64,000 nucleotides of DNA from Neodiprion pinetum (GCF_021155775.2 NC_060236.1:3463001-3527000), one strand, 5' to 3'; counted from the stretch's first letter, positions 49,601-62,400 are shown. Made by a program: numbers and translations. The notes: generated from the letters alone by a model not told the origin.

Positions 49601-49987
49601 CGAAAAGCGTTTGTTACCGAGTTCTGTGAACAGCAAAAAGACAGGGGGGAAAGAAGGGGGACGATTAAGTTCGTCGGTGAGTAGCATAGGGTCGCGAAAT
49701 TAGGTTGAGTAAGACTATGTGATTCGATAAAAATTATTTTAGTTATGTTTGCATCGATACACGATTCCAGATGTAGGAGAACGTGGTTCAGACGATTTCC
49801 GAGGTATCAAAATGCGAGGGAGATTAAAGAATGGCAATGTTATCGTGCAGACAGATTTGAAATCGTAACGGTCGTTAGAGGGTTGGCAGTTGTGATAAGA
49901 ACGAAATTTACACTAAAATTTGAACTGCTGCTTACCTGCTTTGGGTTCGTAATCTTCATCAAAATTGTTAACAACGGAACGCGGCAT
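43651..49987 (-). CDS. Large acidic/lysine-rich, probably nuclear protein (slender lobes-like?)
   Basis: Minus-strand exons 49936-49987, 49024-49372, 48523-48818 and 43651-48434 join in phase through GT-AG introns into about 1,826 residues, 1,594 of them in the last exon. The N-terminus (MPRSVVNNFDEDYEPKA, then Arg/Ser-rich RRSTRIR and VTRRTRASSIES) is basic and looks chromatin- or nuclear-oriented. The centre is a very long run of Ser-Asp/Glu clusters, likely casein kinase 2 sites, mixed with Lys patches such as KKRKSKSKTPKK, and has no folded domain I can see. The last 100 residues (RPQKRKKLSKK, PSRQMFAPGEPLKSS, KAPSVASFREQMLARNP) are the least repetitive and may be the conserved part. The overall plan resembles insect slender lobes-like nuclear proteins, but that is a guess from composition and layout. 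A TAG stop lies at 43651. The gene structure is well supported; the function is not. Confidence 0.75.
49373..49935 (-). other. First intron of the acidic protein gene
   Basis: A 563-base GT-AG intron between the 52-base first coding exon and exon 2. Nothing else was recognised. Confidence 0.6.
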
Positions 49988-50995
49988 TGTTTGAAATGTT
50001 GTATTAACATAAATTACTAACAAAACGTACACGAAACAACGTTCAACCGTGCACAAATTTCGCTTTTCTTAGGAGCCAAGAGCCAAACGGTCCGTACACG
50101 ATGCAAAAACACGTGTCCTCGGGAAAATTCGTCGCCGCTTTGACCTCAGGATACACCGTAGTTAGAATCGCGCTGTAGCAGTTATTTTCAGATCGAATGT
50201 ACCATCTTGTGGCGCCGCGTCTGCAAAGCTGTGATGACTTCTTCTTAACCGACCGATGTTGCCCGCGCTTATGCAATTCTTTTTTTTTCCCGCTCTTCGG
50301 TACGGCAGGTGAAACCTGAAGTTATCTCTCAGTCCTTGAATTTGAAACACGATTTGACCACTGCTAATTTAATCAATTTAGAGCTGGCAGTACTGATATA
50401 TTGTCAATCATTCACAAAACGAAGAATCAATGTTCTATGTCGATTTCAAGCCCGCGTTATCAAGAGTAAAATTATATACCATGGAAATGATTAGGAAAAT
50501 TGATGAAATCAATCGCTTTCATCAAGACATCTATACCAAAGTAATACTTTGATTTTTAATATTCAATTAGGTAGGTGTCTGATCCCTCTCTCCCACAATA
50601 ACTTAGCATATATACATTTTTGTACTAAAAGAAATGAATCAGTTACGTTGCAACATTAACAATACCATTTGTTGCAACTTTCATATTTCACAATAATGAG
50701 ACTCTTGTAACAAGTAATTAAACGTAACCCTGGATGAAATTAGGCGTTATCAGACGATTTTGAAATTTGATAACAACCGTTATGAGAAAAAAAAAACAAC
50801 AAGAGAATAGCCGAGTGACAGAAAAAACATTCGAAGATCAAAAACTGACGTTATTGGGTTGGCAGATGTGCTTCAACAACATGAGAACAATGGTTATGCG
50901 TAAGTTTTGACATCGGTTGCAACGACTATGATTTGAAAAATTGGATATGGGATAAATCAAATCAACTTGGGTTATGTGTGTACGGTTAAAAATAC
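49988..50995. other. Intergenic: promoter of the acidic protein gene and 3' flank of UGT-A
   Basis: The first 300 bases (to about 50300) are GC/CpG-richer and are the likely promoter and leader of the minus-strand acidic protein gene. The rest is AT-rich and follows the end of UGT-A. No separate gene was seen. Confidence 0.45.
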
Positions 50996-53088
50996 CTAGT
51001 TCCTTTTCTTTTTGTTGCCGGCCGACCCGCCCAAACTCGACAACGCATTGAAGAAAAAAATTATCGATTTGTATGAAACGATTGATACTGATATTAAAAC
51101 TATTACAGATACGACAGAAATGAAAGCAACAATGTCCATGTCCTGGCGCTGATACCACGGTTCGTCGGCCGTCGAGGAGTGCAGATGCGGAGCGCCTCTG
51201 TGACGTATAACGTGTTCCGTCCACCAAATTGCGTTCTCGAGCGAATCGCGTGTCTTGTCGTTCAACAGCAATCGTAGATTCAACATCCGCTGTTTGTACC
51301 TGAAACACGAAGAAGACGAAAATACATAGTGAGTAGTATTGATTGTAACATTTGTACAGAGAATCGTGGTGCACGATGTGTTCTAAATGAGTATAGCTTG
51401 TAACAACGATTTTACCCTTTGTCCAGGGCGATGGTACGAATTGCTTCCAGTAGATCGTCCCTTTTGACAGCAGTGATCTCGAGCTTCTTAGCGACACCAA
51501 GGGATACCATTTTGTCGACATTCATATCTTGGTCACCGAAAACTGGCAAACCGATCAGAGGAACGGCGCGTGAAACGGCTTCCTCTGTACTCTGGAGTCC
51601 ACCCTGATAGATGAACACCTTCAGGTTGGGGTGAGCTAATATCGGAAAAAATTAAATACCGACTTTACTTTTTAATACATCGTCCAGGTTATGCTTCGTA
51701 AATTATGATATTTGTTTGCGTATGAGTTACAACTTATAAACCGCCTCGCTCGCAGCTCGGCTTGTAGATAGGTACCTAGGATAGCTTGTTGAGGAACCCA
51801 CTTCATTGCGATTACGTTATCTGGTTTTTTTGGAAGTACTTCATCCTCGAACTTCCAAATCACTTTGTAGGGTAGTTCAGAAAACGCAGCTATGAATTCA
51901 TTGCGTGTTTCCTCCTTTAGCATGTTACTTTTTGCGTTTGATCCAAGACTCATGTAAATAAAACCCTGGGTAGCATTATCGAGAATTTTTTGCAGGTCCT
52001 GAAAACGATGAGAAGAGAATTATACCGCCGTAAGATATTAATTGAAAAATTTTCATTCGAAGTGCAATTTTGGACATGACGTATCTCAAAAGATGCAGTT
52101 AGAAAATGCTTCGTGAAATAATAAACAGCTCGCCCAGGCTTAAACATCGTACCATTGATAACGGCTTGATCGATTCTGACACGTGAAAACCTCCAATTTC
52201 AATGATGTTTGGAAGGTTCGGTCTAGCGAAAGAAATTGGACCCTGTTGATTAACGAAAATCAAACTGATATTTTTATGGATGTCACCGAGATGCGGGATC
52301 TCGATTCCCATGTGCTTTTCCGCGATTGCCTGGTGTTTCGGCAAAAATTCTGTTCTGTAGTAGTAAATGTGTCTCCAAGCTTTGATAAAGTTATCCAACC
52401 GCTCCCATGGTACCCAGGCTCCAAAATTTCTCATATCTTTGTTCCAATTCGACGGATGAGAAGGCAGAATGGGATTGCCGATGTCGTATTGAACACTCAT
52501 TTGTAAGCCGGCACTGGCGATCCCTTGAGCGAATGTTGTGCTAATCATTTTATTTCGTAGTACAAAGGAATTGGTAAATTGTCCAAAACTTTCGGTATTG
52601 CAATTCGGTTACTTACCGATTATCGGAGCTTTGAATCGTTCTGCAAGAGACAGGAATGCAGGATACACAAAAGTCTCTAACAATATCAAGTCAAAGTTTT
52701 CACCGCTGTTCGGCGCATACAATTTTCGAAACTCCGGATGATTGAATACTTCATTGGTATGAAAGCACGACAAAGCTTCATAATGCTTGAACATGTCAAC
52801 GAAATCAATCTTTCCTCGTAAGTCTATTAGGTTTCCAAATTTAAGGCTATCGTAGAGAAAATGAAGGTCTATTTCCTTGTAGTTCTTCAAGGTCGAATCG
52901 TTGACTGGATCTGTCGTCAGAACGACGAGCTCGTGGCCTCGTTTATTCAATTCCAAAGTCAGTTTGCGGAATACTACCTGATGGCTGATCGATGCCATTG
53001 GGAATACACCCAATATCCTCGCACCATTTCCACAATGCAACGCACTCGTGATTAACGCCAATGCAACCACGATGAAGTAGCGTGACAT
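50996..53088 (-). CDS. UDP-glycosyltransferase, copy A
   Basis: Minus-strand exons 52613-53088, 52153-52540, 51776-51998, 51416-51635 and 50996-51299 give 536 residues, normal for insect UGTs. These ER enzymes transfer sugar (usually glucose in insects) from UDP-sugar to small lipophilic molecules. A signal peptide (ending near HCGNG, residue 22) is followed by the acceptor domain with the likely catalytic His36 in SISHQ. GNPILPSHPSNW marks the mid-region. DNATQGFIYMSLGSN opens the sugar-donor domain, and the UGT signature starts at FIYQGGLQSTEE (about residue 370) and ends at VFGDQDMN. Gln replaces the usual His in the signature, which its pattern permits. A membrane helix (about 491-515) and a KKRN end (KKxx ER retrieval) complete the protein. 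Junction 1/2 uses a weak donor (GGTAA/GTAACC); see findings. A TATA box lies upstream. Confidence 0.85.
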
Positions 53089-53535
53089 ATTCGTAGAATT
53101 ACAGTCCCAAACTGAGCTGCGATCAGAGGCACAAAATGCCGCTGACGTAATCTTACCATGCTACACTACTGTGCGTATTTATAACTATACCCATAGAGTA
53201 CACCCGGTTCTTCTGCAAACTTGTGTTGAGCGTTGCGTATAATCATGCGTAATCACGCATGTGCTTCTGTGCGATCCGTAATAAGTCAGAGAGATTGAGT
53301 TGCTTCAATATTTGCAGCGTTTTCATGAGTCCAAGGTTCGCATAACATCATATTTCGGTACGCTAATATTACGCAATCTGAAAACTAACTCTAATTGGGT
53401 AATAATCTACTCCCCGTTACACTGTAGCCGTTTCTTAAATCTTATTTAATACAACTTCAATTCATGATCTTACGTTCATAAAAATCTGTAAAAAGATGGT
53501 CAATTAGAAACAAATTGTTGAGAAAGAGAAAAGAA
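53089..53535. other. Spacer between UGT-A and UGT-B
   Basis: It holds the UGT-A promoter and the 3' flank of UGT-B. It is clearly homologous to, but more diverged from, the spacer upstream of UGT-B (55632-56040). Confidence 0.6.
53177..53183 (-). promoter_or_regulatory. TATA box of UGT-A
   Basis: TATAAAT on the minus strand, about 90 bases before the ATG. The same context (GGGTATA, then TTATAA) precedes copy B at the equivalent place. Confidence 0.55.
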
Positions 53536-55631
53536 TCAATTTCCTTTCTTGTCTTTGCCGACTGATCTTGTAAAGTTTCGGGTTAATGCGTTTAGACAGT
53601 AAATCAGAGACTTGTATAGAATAACCAATGACGATATGAGAGTGATGACAAATATTGCAGATATAAACGCGACGATGTCCATGTCCTGGCGCTGATACCA
53701 AGGCTCGTCGGACGTCGAGGAATGCAGATGCGGAGCGCCTCTGTGACGTATAACGTGTTCCGTCCACCAAATTGCGTTCTCGAGCGAATCGCGTAGTTTT
53801 TCGTTCAACAGCGATCGTAAAGTCAACATCCGCTGCTTGTACCTGAAATACGAAGAAGGCAAAAATACATAGTGAGTAGTATTGATTGTAACATTTGTAC
53901 AGAGAATCGTGATGAACGATGTGTTCTAAATGAGTATGGCTTGTAACAACGATCTTACCCTTTGTCCAGGGCGATGGTACGAATTGCTTCCAGTAGATCG
54001 TCCCTTTTGACAGCAGTGATCTCGAGCTTCTTAGCGACACCAAGGGATACCATTTTGTCGACATTCATATCTTGGTCACCGAAAACTGGCAAACCGATCA
54101 GAGGAACGGCGCGTGAAACGGCTTCCTCTGTACTCTGGAGTCCACCCTGATAGATGAACACCTTCAGGTTGGGGTGAGCTAATATCGGAAAAAATTAAAT
54201 ATCGACTTTACTTTTTAATACATCGTCCAGGTTATGCTTCGTAAATTATGATATTTGTTTGCGTATGAGTTACAACTTATAAACCGCCTCGCTCGCAGCT
54301 CGGCTTGTAGATAGGTACCTAGGATAGCTTGTTGAGGAAGCCACTTCATTGCGATTACGTTATCTGGTTTTTTCGGAAGTACTTCATCCTCGAACTTCCA
54401 AATCACTTTGTAGGGTAGTTCAGAAAACGCAGCTATGAATTCATTGCGTGTTTCCTCCTTTAGCATGTTACTCTTTACGTTTGATCCAAGACTCATGTAA
54501 ATAAAACCCTGGGTAGCGTTATCGAGAATTTTTTGCAGGTCCTGAAAACGATGAGAAGAGAATTATACCGCCGTAAGATATTAATTGAAAAATTTTCATT
54601 CGAAGTGCAATTTTGGACATGACGTATCTCAAAAGATGCAGTTAGAAAATGCTTCGTGAAATAATAAACAGCTCGCCCAGGCTTAAACATCGTACCATTG
54701 ATAACGGCTTGATCGATTCTGACACGTGAAAACCTCCAATTTCAATGATGTTTGGAAGGTTCGGTCTAGCGAAAGAAATTGGACCCTGTTGATTAACGAA
54801 AATCAAACTGATATTTTTATGGATGTCACCGAGATGCGGGATCTCGATTCCCATGTGCTTTTCCGCGATTGCCTGGTGTTTCGGCAAAAATTCTGTTCTG
54901 TAGTAGTAAATGTGTCTCCAAGCTTTGATAAAGTTATCCAACCGCTCCCATGGTACCCAGGCTCCAAAATCTCTCATATCTTTGTTCCAATTCGACGGAT
55001 GAGAAGGCAGAATGGGATTGCCGATGTCGTATTGAACACTCATTTGTAAGCCGGCACTGGCGATCCCTTGAGCGAATATTGTGCTAATCATTTTATTTCG
55101 TAGTACAAAGGAATTGGTAAATTGTCCAAAACTTTCGGTATTGCAATTCGGTTACTTACCGATTATCGGAGCTTTGAATCGTTCTGCAAGAGACAGGAAT
55201 GCAGGATACACAAAAGTCTCTAACAATATCAAGTCAAAGTTTTCACCGCTGTTCGGCGCATACAATTTTCGAAACTCCGGATGATTGAATACTTCATTGG
55301 TATGAAAGCACGACAAAGCTTCATAATACTTGAATATGTCAACGAAATCAATCTTTCCTCGTATATCTATATGATTTCCCAAATCAAGGCTATCGTAGAG
55401 AAAATGAAGGTCTATTTCCTTGTAGTTCTTCAAGGTCGTATCGTTGACCGGATCTGGCGTTAACACGACGAGCTCGTGGCCTCTTTTATTCAATTCCAAA
55501 GTCAGTTTGCGGAATATTACCTGATGGCTGATCGATGGCATCGGGAATACACCCAATATCCTCGCGCCATTTCCACAATGCAAATCACTCGCGATTAACG
55601 TCAATAAAAGCACGATGAGGTGGAGTGGCAT
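53536..55631 (-). CDS. UDP-glycosyltransferase, copy B
   Basis: Minus-strand exons 55156-55631, 54696-55083, 54319-54541, 53959-54178 and 53536-53842 give 537 residues. The structure is offset from copy A by exactly 2,543 bases through exons 1-4 and the start of exon 5. Residues shared with copy A include SISHQ with the likely catalytic His, the signature FIYQGGLQSTEE...FGDQ, and the exon 1/2 junction. In exons 2-4 only four protein differences were noticed (for example WVPQQ to WLPQQ and NAKS to NVKS), and the introns match almost perfectly. The first 100 residues and the end after residue about 480 differ much more. The membrane helix is followed by KKGN, again a KKxx ER signal. Both copies appear intact; whether they differ in substrate would depend on the variable N-terminal acceptor domain. 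Confidence 0.85.
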
Positions 55632-55718
55632 ATTTGTAGACTTGTAGCTGCAAACTGACCTGCAATCGGAGCAACAAAATACCGGCAGCCTAATCTCAGC
55701 ACTGCTGTACAGTGCATG

Positions 55719-55728
55719 TTATAATTAT
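55719..55728 (-). promoter_or_regulatory. TATA-like element of UGT-B
   Basis: TATAATTATA on the minus strand, at the position equivalent to the TATA box of copy A and about 90 bases before the ATG. Confidence 0.45.
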
Positions 55729-56039
55729 ACCCAAAAAGTGCACTCGGTTCTTTCACGAACTCGTGTTGTGCGTTTGCGTATAATCATGCCCAATCACGAC
55801 TGTTTCTGTGTGATGCGTAACAAGTGAGAGAGATTGAGTTGCCTTGGTAGTTGCAGTGTTCTTGTGAGTCCAAAGTTCGCATTAAATCATATGTCGGTAT
55901 CCTAATATTACACAGTCTGAAAACAAAATCTAATTGGGTAATAATCCAATCTTATCTTAAATCTTATGTAATACAACTTCAATTCATGATCTTACGTGTA
56001 TAAGAACTGTGAAAAGATGGTCAATTAGAAACAAACTGT

Positions 56040-57103
56040 TTAAAAAGAGGAAAGAATCAATTTCCTTTCTTCTCCTTGCCGACTGATCTTGTAAAGTTTC
56101 GGGTTAACGCGTTTAAACAGTAAATCAGAGACTTGTATAGAATAACCAACGACGATATGAGAGTAATGACAAATATGGCAGACAAAAAACACAACGATAT
56201 CCATGTCCTGACACTGATACCAAGGATTGTCGGCCGTCGTGTCGCACAGTGGGGACGGAATCCAAAATCTCTGACAAAATATCGAAAACGAATTCAATTC
56301 GATTAAAAGTCGGGACTCGGAAGTTTTTTGGGTCGCTGATTACGAATCTGAAGTTCAAATTTGATATTTTCATGGATTTCACCAAGGTGCATCATCTCGA
56401 TCCCGAGATACTTTTCGTCGACTGTCTGGTGTTTTGTCAAAAGTTCTTTCCTTTAGTAGTAAATGTGTCTCCAAGCTTTGATAAAATCACCGAAACGCTT
56501 CCATCGGTGGATGAGAAGACAGAACGGGATTGCCGAAGTCGTATTGAACACCCATTTGTAAACCCGCACTGGCGTTTCCTTAAGCAAATGTTATGCAACG
56601 AATTTAACTTCACAGTACAAAAGAATCCACAAAACGTCCGAAACTTTCTGAAATAAAAATCGATTTCTTACCAATCATCGGGAGCCTTGAATCGTTCTGC
56701 AAGAGACAGGAACGCAGAGAATCCAAAAGTTTCCAACAATATCAAGCTAAAGTTTTCACCACTGTTCGGTGCGGCCAGTTTTCTAAACTCCGGATTACGG
56801 AATACGTACTTCATTGATACGTAAAGTACAACAAAGCTTCATAATGCTCAAACATGTTAATGAAATCAATCCTTCCTCGTAAAGAAAATGAAGGTCTATT
56901 TTCCTATAGTTCGTCAAGGTCGAATCATTGACCGCATGTGTCGTCAGAACGATGAGCTCATGGTCTCGTTTATTCAATTCCAACGTCAGTTTGTGATATA
57001 CTATCGATGCCACCGGAAATACATCCAATATTCTCGTACTATTTCCACAATCCAAAGTGACAGCGAGAAACGCTAATGTGAATAAAACAAAGCACGCGGA
57101 CAT
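56040..57103 (-). pseudogene. Decayed UDP-glycosyltransferase, copy C
   Basis: Remnants of the same gene plan lie in order on the minus strand. Exon 1 starts near 57103 (signal peptide, then STRILDVFPVAS) but has lost the segment with the catalytic His and has frame breaks near 56880. Part of exon 2 follows (about 56300-56620), with in-frame stops after FVDSFVL. A piece of the last exon (about 56040-56250) most resembles copy B. Exons 3 and 4, which carry the sugar-donor signature, are missing, as if deleted between 56250 and 56340. It cannot encode an active enzyme. Confidence 0.85.
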
Positions 57104-57184
57104 AGCGAAGTCGATGAAACCACGGACTGAACGATGATCTGACAGCACGCGTGGATAGATTCGTCTGTTATCAAACTCGATCAA

Positions 57185-58950
57185 AACTTTGACCTTTTCA
57201 CCGCTAATATTCCGCAGAGTATTAGTAAAGAGCTGCCTCTCTTATTTGCCTTCGTAATGTTCTGCCTCCCCTCTACGGAAGGGGAGAATAAGTATGGCTC
57301 CCCACTCTACACGGCGAATCAGAGATAGACTAAGCGCTTCTCCCTTCTCTCCATCTCTGTTCCCTATGAAGTACTGCGAATTGGTATCTGTATTCCCCAG
57401 TTTCCTGGAATTCGGATCTAATCTCGAAACCCGAAAATCACTTTTGCATACGTGCGGTTCGCATGTATTTTACTTTTTACATTTGATCCAGTACTCTGAT
57501 GGACAAAAAATCCTAGGCGCAATACACTGCAAAATTATAATTTATGATTGTTCAATTTTAGATATTTGATTTTGGACAGAGTCCACTCTCAGAACGATCA
57601 GTTGTCAGCGACCTTATTCTACGACCATCTATATCCAGCTCCAAATCTACAGTTTACGGAATACTGATGATCAATGCCTTCGGAAATACACGCAATATCC
57701 TCTTACCATTTCCGCAGCGTAACTCGCTTTGGACGGCATCTGATGTGTGTACCAATGGTGAGGATACATCAAAATCACAGAGGATGACACACTGACTGCA
57801 TTATCATCTTGGACCGTTGTAACGCATAATCACAAGTTAAAATTAAAGGTTGGATTTGGTTGAGCTCATTGCTCAAATTACTTTTCAAACTAACTCGTCT
57901 TCGCTGCAATAAATTCCAATGTCTACGATTTTCGATGATTCCGACATCCAAAATCGACGACCATGAACTAGCCCGGGGAAAAAAGTTCACATCTGACCAT
58001 GAATACTTCAATATGATAATATACGAACGATCAGATATAAAGTTACGTGAATTTTGGCCATGTCGGTATATATATGCTCAGATAAAAAGCATATCTAATC
58101 ATATCGGTCTCGACGACTGCATCTTAGAGGCGGATTATTAATATAAGTGTACCGGTACAACGTCCAACGTTATAATGCGATTATATAATTCAAATAACTT
58201 GGCGAATGCCTGCATGATTGAACACTGCAAACCGTCACTTATCATTAATATTCCGGATATTTGTAGGACATTCGTTGACGTCGGACGGCAGGAAGAATCC
58301 CAGGGATAATTGTGAACCGAGTAGGGGTCAAGTGACTCTCCGTCAGTATGAAATTCTGTCGGTGACACCCGTATCGAACAGGTACTGGTGGGTATAATAT
58401 GATGTCGTACTGTTATGGCTGCACCGGTACGTGATCGACTCTCGAGATGATCATTATACCTTCGTATCTACGATTTTTTTCCTTTCTCTCTCACCATCTA
58501 TCATTCTATCCATCTATCTATTTATCTACTATCTATTGATCTATCTATCTCTTCACACCTCTCTAGACAAAGTAGATTTCATCAATTTGAAATCATTCCA
58601 TCTCTATCATGCATTAGACCGTGTAATTCTTATGGAAAGAATATACTCGAGAACTAGCTGATATGAGTGTAGGATCTAGGCAAAGACTAACGTTTTTTTC
58701 GGCGGAAAATGAATGCATGAATGAATAAAAGTCGTCCATTAGCTTCAATAGCTACTTAAGTTTGCTTATACATTGCAATAATACAGCATATCTGTCATTA
58801 ATAGTGTTTTTCAAAGTAGCCTACTAAACGAAGTCCTAATATACATGACATATTTTGGCTCCTCCCTCTTTTTTCTGAATATGTTTCGCTAGCATTATTT
58901 TGAAATTTGGTAATCGGTCTTCTTTTTTTATTTCATAGAGTAGAACATCC
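57185..58950. other. Intergenic DNA left of the UGT array end
   Basis: Apart from the UGT relic at 57660-57740, no coding sequence is supported. A degenerate (TCTA)n stretch lies near 58496-58552. Confidence 0.5.
57660..57740 (-). pseudogene. Relic of a UGT first exon
   Basis: The minus strand reads LRCGN, then RIL and VFPKA, matching the signal peptide end and first strand of the neighbouring UGT copies (HCGNGARILGVFP). Homology stops on both sides. This indicates a fourth, almost erased unit of the array. Confidence 0.6.
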
Positions 58951-59000
58951 TAAATTTTCAATCCTTCATACCATAACATTCTCCGTTCTTCCGTATTTAT

Positions 59001-59300
59001 TCATCTACTGGTATAAATATTTCCTTTTTTCCGTGTACCTACACCTTCTCTATATTGCATTAATTTTATATTATTTTGCAAGTATACAAGGCACAACACA
59101 TTTACAGTTTTATATTCGACTACACACGTATTGTACTCGATCCTTTCGTTTACCGACATAAAATGTAGTATTTCTAACATACCACTGCTGATTCTTACTC
59201 TTCTGATGCATCCAAGTATTATTCTCATCCCTTGGTTTTGCATTTTTTGTAGATACTCTGAAGGCATATGGAGGCAGCCAGAAAATATAGAAAGGACTGT
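59001..59300 (-). mobile_element. Fragment of a non-LTR retrotransposon (reverse transcriptase end)
   Basis: On the minus strand an open frame reads YLQKMQNQGMRIILGC, followed by MLEILHFMSVNERIEYNTC. This is the segment found after the reverse transcriptase domain of Jockey-like/CR1-like insect retrotransposons (typically LQ-x-QN-x-(A/G)-MR-x-ILG, then MLE-x-L-x-x-x-SV-x-x-R-x-x-YN). Only this piece is present; the catalytic part and the endonuclease are absent, so it is a dead fragment. The family assignment within non-LTR elements is uncertain. Confidence 0.6.
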
Positions 59301-59429
59301 ATTAAACCTATACCTACGGAATCCGCAGAGGCATCCGCATGCTGATTTTGAGGTCAGTGCTGCTAGACCTTGCACAGATACCCTGTGGAGAGTTGCATGT
59401 ATCACGTTCGTCATTCCCCGAGCATAATG

Positions 59430-62400
59430 AACACTCGCAGCTCAAACGAGTAGGTATCTCACTACTCGTTGGCGAGGGTGGTCGAGGGCCTTCCATCGCC
59501 TCGCCACGTCAGGGTTGAAGTTGGGGGAGGAATCGCGTCGAGCCATGCGGGGGTGGCATTACGGGGTGACGGACTGAGCTCTAATTAAAAATGTTCTCTT
59601 CCTCTCTTTCTCTTTCTCTGTTCGTAGAAGCCTCTATAGATATATCATAGCCAACGTTCAAACGCGACGGTGAATATACGCACATTTAAAGCGACAGATT
59701 TTTCCGGCACGAGAGGCAAAGAGAAACGAATCGAACCCGATACGTAGCAGGCAATGTTTGAATTACTACCGGACAAAAAAAGGAAGGAAGAAAAAAAAAA
59801 TTGAGAGAGAATCGCGCGGCGCTCTTCAATAGCAGCGCATGAATAGAGTGTTTTAAAGGTCTACAGAACTTGAAAACTTTTGAATACACGTCTGTGAAGA
59901 TAAAGTAAAAAAAAAAACATTCTGTTGCCGCACGCTTAGAATTACCATACAAGCTTCGTTTATACGGAATATCTTCCAAAGTCACTATGTAAACATTCTT
60001 CAACCAAGATTGTGTAATGAAGTTGATTATTGTATTTGAATTTGAAGCTGCTAAGTTTAGTATTCGATATAACGTACCAGGCAAATTCACTGAAACTATT
60101 CCTCTTGACTTTATAATACCGGAATACCGTTAGATAGAATAAGCTTCTCAACTTCTCAACTCTATATTATTATATTCACACGTGATGTTTATCCGGATAC
60201 AAGAGAATTTACGAAAATTTGCTAAAATAGGAGGGTCGCAGCAGGTCCCATCCTTATCATTAGTGTCCCCCGAAAACGGTCAAATTCATCCTAATTACGG
60301 GGAATGAGAATATAGGGTTACGGGTCTAGAAATGACCAGCGGTCATTAAGGAAACGGTGATTGGGTACTGCGGAATTTTAACCCCTCAAATTCATTCTGC
60401 CCCCTGACTTTGTGTAATGATCACACCGATGAGAGATGAAACCGGAAATCTTGCACCTGCTCTTCTGTTATAATTGACATAATTTCCATCCACACTTCGG
60501 ACAATTTATATTGATGAACCCAAACGAAAGCGATTTGCAAGTTTCGTAAGCTTCAAGCTTTTTTCCCTGTCTTCTGTTTTTTTTTCCTGTACATGTTTCG
60601 AAATCGTTTGGTTTCTCAATTACATGAATGTATGTTTTTTTTCATTGTAGAAAATACGCCGAGGAACAAAAAATTAATACCCAATATTAGAGATTGATAA
60701 GAACTCGCGGTTTTCATTTGTCATTTTTCAAACGCACAGTTGGATCGTTCGAAGCGGGAGAGGCCTTTTTTATTTTTCAAATTCGTTCCACGCATTCATT
60801 CATCTCGCGCTTCATCTCATATTACGCCACGTGCCCGCAGTTTTTTTTTTTTGTTTGTTTTCTTTCGCCTTCCTCTCTTATTACCTACCCCTGGTTTTCT
60901 CTTGAAACGTCACTTTGAAGATTTCTAATTTTTTTTTTTTCATTTTCTTTTCATTTTCTTTTCATTTTTCATCCTCTACGTTTTCTATACACTCATCCTC
61001 CTCTTTTATTCGCTGAGAAGAGAGAACCTGCAGAACCGTAGAATATGCGAGTTATGTGTGCTAATACGAAACTGCCATAGCCATAACAATAAGCAAGAGA
61101 GCGAGGGAAGTCAAACAGAATTTCGCAATTCTCCGTAGGTCCAAGCTACCAATAATATCAGATCCAATAAAGAAGGGAAAGAAAAGCAGCAGCGTAGAAA
61201 CCCGGGAAGAAAGGAAATGAGCGTCGAAATAATGAAGATATTAAATTTGATAAGACACCTTCTTTCGCTATCCGAAAGAACCGCAAACCCTTCATTTTCA
61301 TCCTCAAAATTATTCACCCCTCGGGCAATAATTTGTGGATATTTTTATTATTCTGCGAATGTCGATTCATTCGTTTATCTATTTTCAATTTTTATACGTG
61401 TATATCCATGAAACAAAAGGGAAACGAGAGACTTGTATTAGTCTTTCGGGAAGAATCTATGTGCCGAAAACGAATTAGACGAAATATATTATAAATCTTC
61501 TAAATGAGAATTACTTGCTTTAAAATCTGAAGCTAATGGTGCAATGTGCACACCTATGGACAACCAAGTGTTTTGTCTAACGCGAAGATGGAAGGCACAT
61601 CAATTAATGTGAAGTATCTCTCGGCTCGTACTGCGGAAATTATTCAAGCTGTATAAATCTAGAACTCGACTCATGGTGTAACTAAATTACCGTTAAACCT
61701 ACGTACATAGAGACAGCTAAGGGCGTAAAGGTACACCCTGTATATAATCGGACCCAAACGTTTGCGTATATATATCCTAATCTGAAATGCAAAATCTGAA
61801 TAGCTCCCCTCCTCTCTCTGTCTGGCTCTCTTTCTCTCGCTCTCTCTCTCTCTCGCTCTCGCACTCTACAAGCCGAGCTCGACGACTCCGTGATTGTTTT
61901 GAAATCGAATCAAAATCTACTCGAATAGCAGTTATAACAGTAGCAACAGATCCGCAGTGATCCATCAGAATTAAACCGGTGTGAAATATGCATGCGTCAG
62001 ATTTTATATTCTGTGTACAGAAATCACTCGTGCAGAAATGAAACCGCGGGCACTCCGCTATGCGGTTTTTCGCTAATGACTTCGCCGAGTGTCAGAGAAA
62101 AAAGGAGAGAAAAGTTGGAATATTCTAGTGTACTTTAAACCACAGAATTTTAGTACTACGTGCCATGCGCCGCACCCAATCCCAAGTGCAAAAAATACAA
62201 GGCACCGAGAGAAATATAAGAAAAAGAATACCACAGCTACGAGCAGGAAGGTATTATTGAACGTATGTTTTTGTAAATCTGCATAAGCTCCTGTAATGCG
62301 TGTAATAGTGATAGTAATAATAAGAAAAATAATGGTCTGGAATGTTGTTCCACTTGTACCTCAGAAACCAGAACGAGGAATGCGACAAAACTGAAGTATT

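Noticed and set aside
51412..54161. + strand open frames opposite the UGT exons
   Set aside because: Antisense shadows; identical in both copies simply because the copies are identical.
59686..60090. A 134-codon minus-strand open frame
   Set aside because: Phe/Leu-rich composition, no recognisable domain, and no start or splice context.
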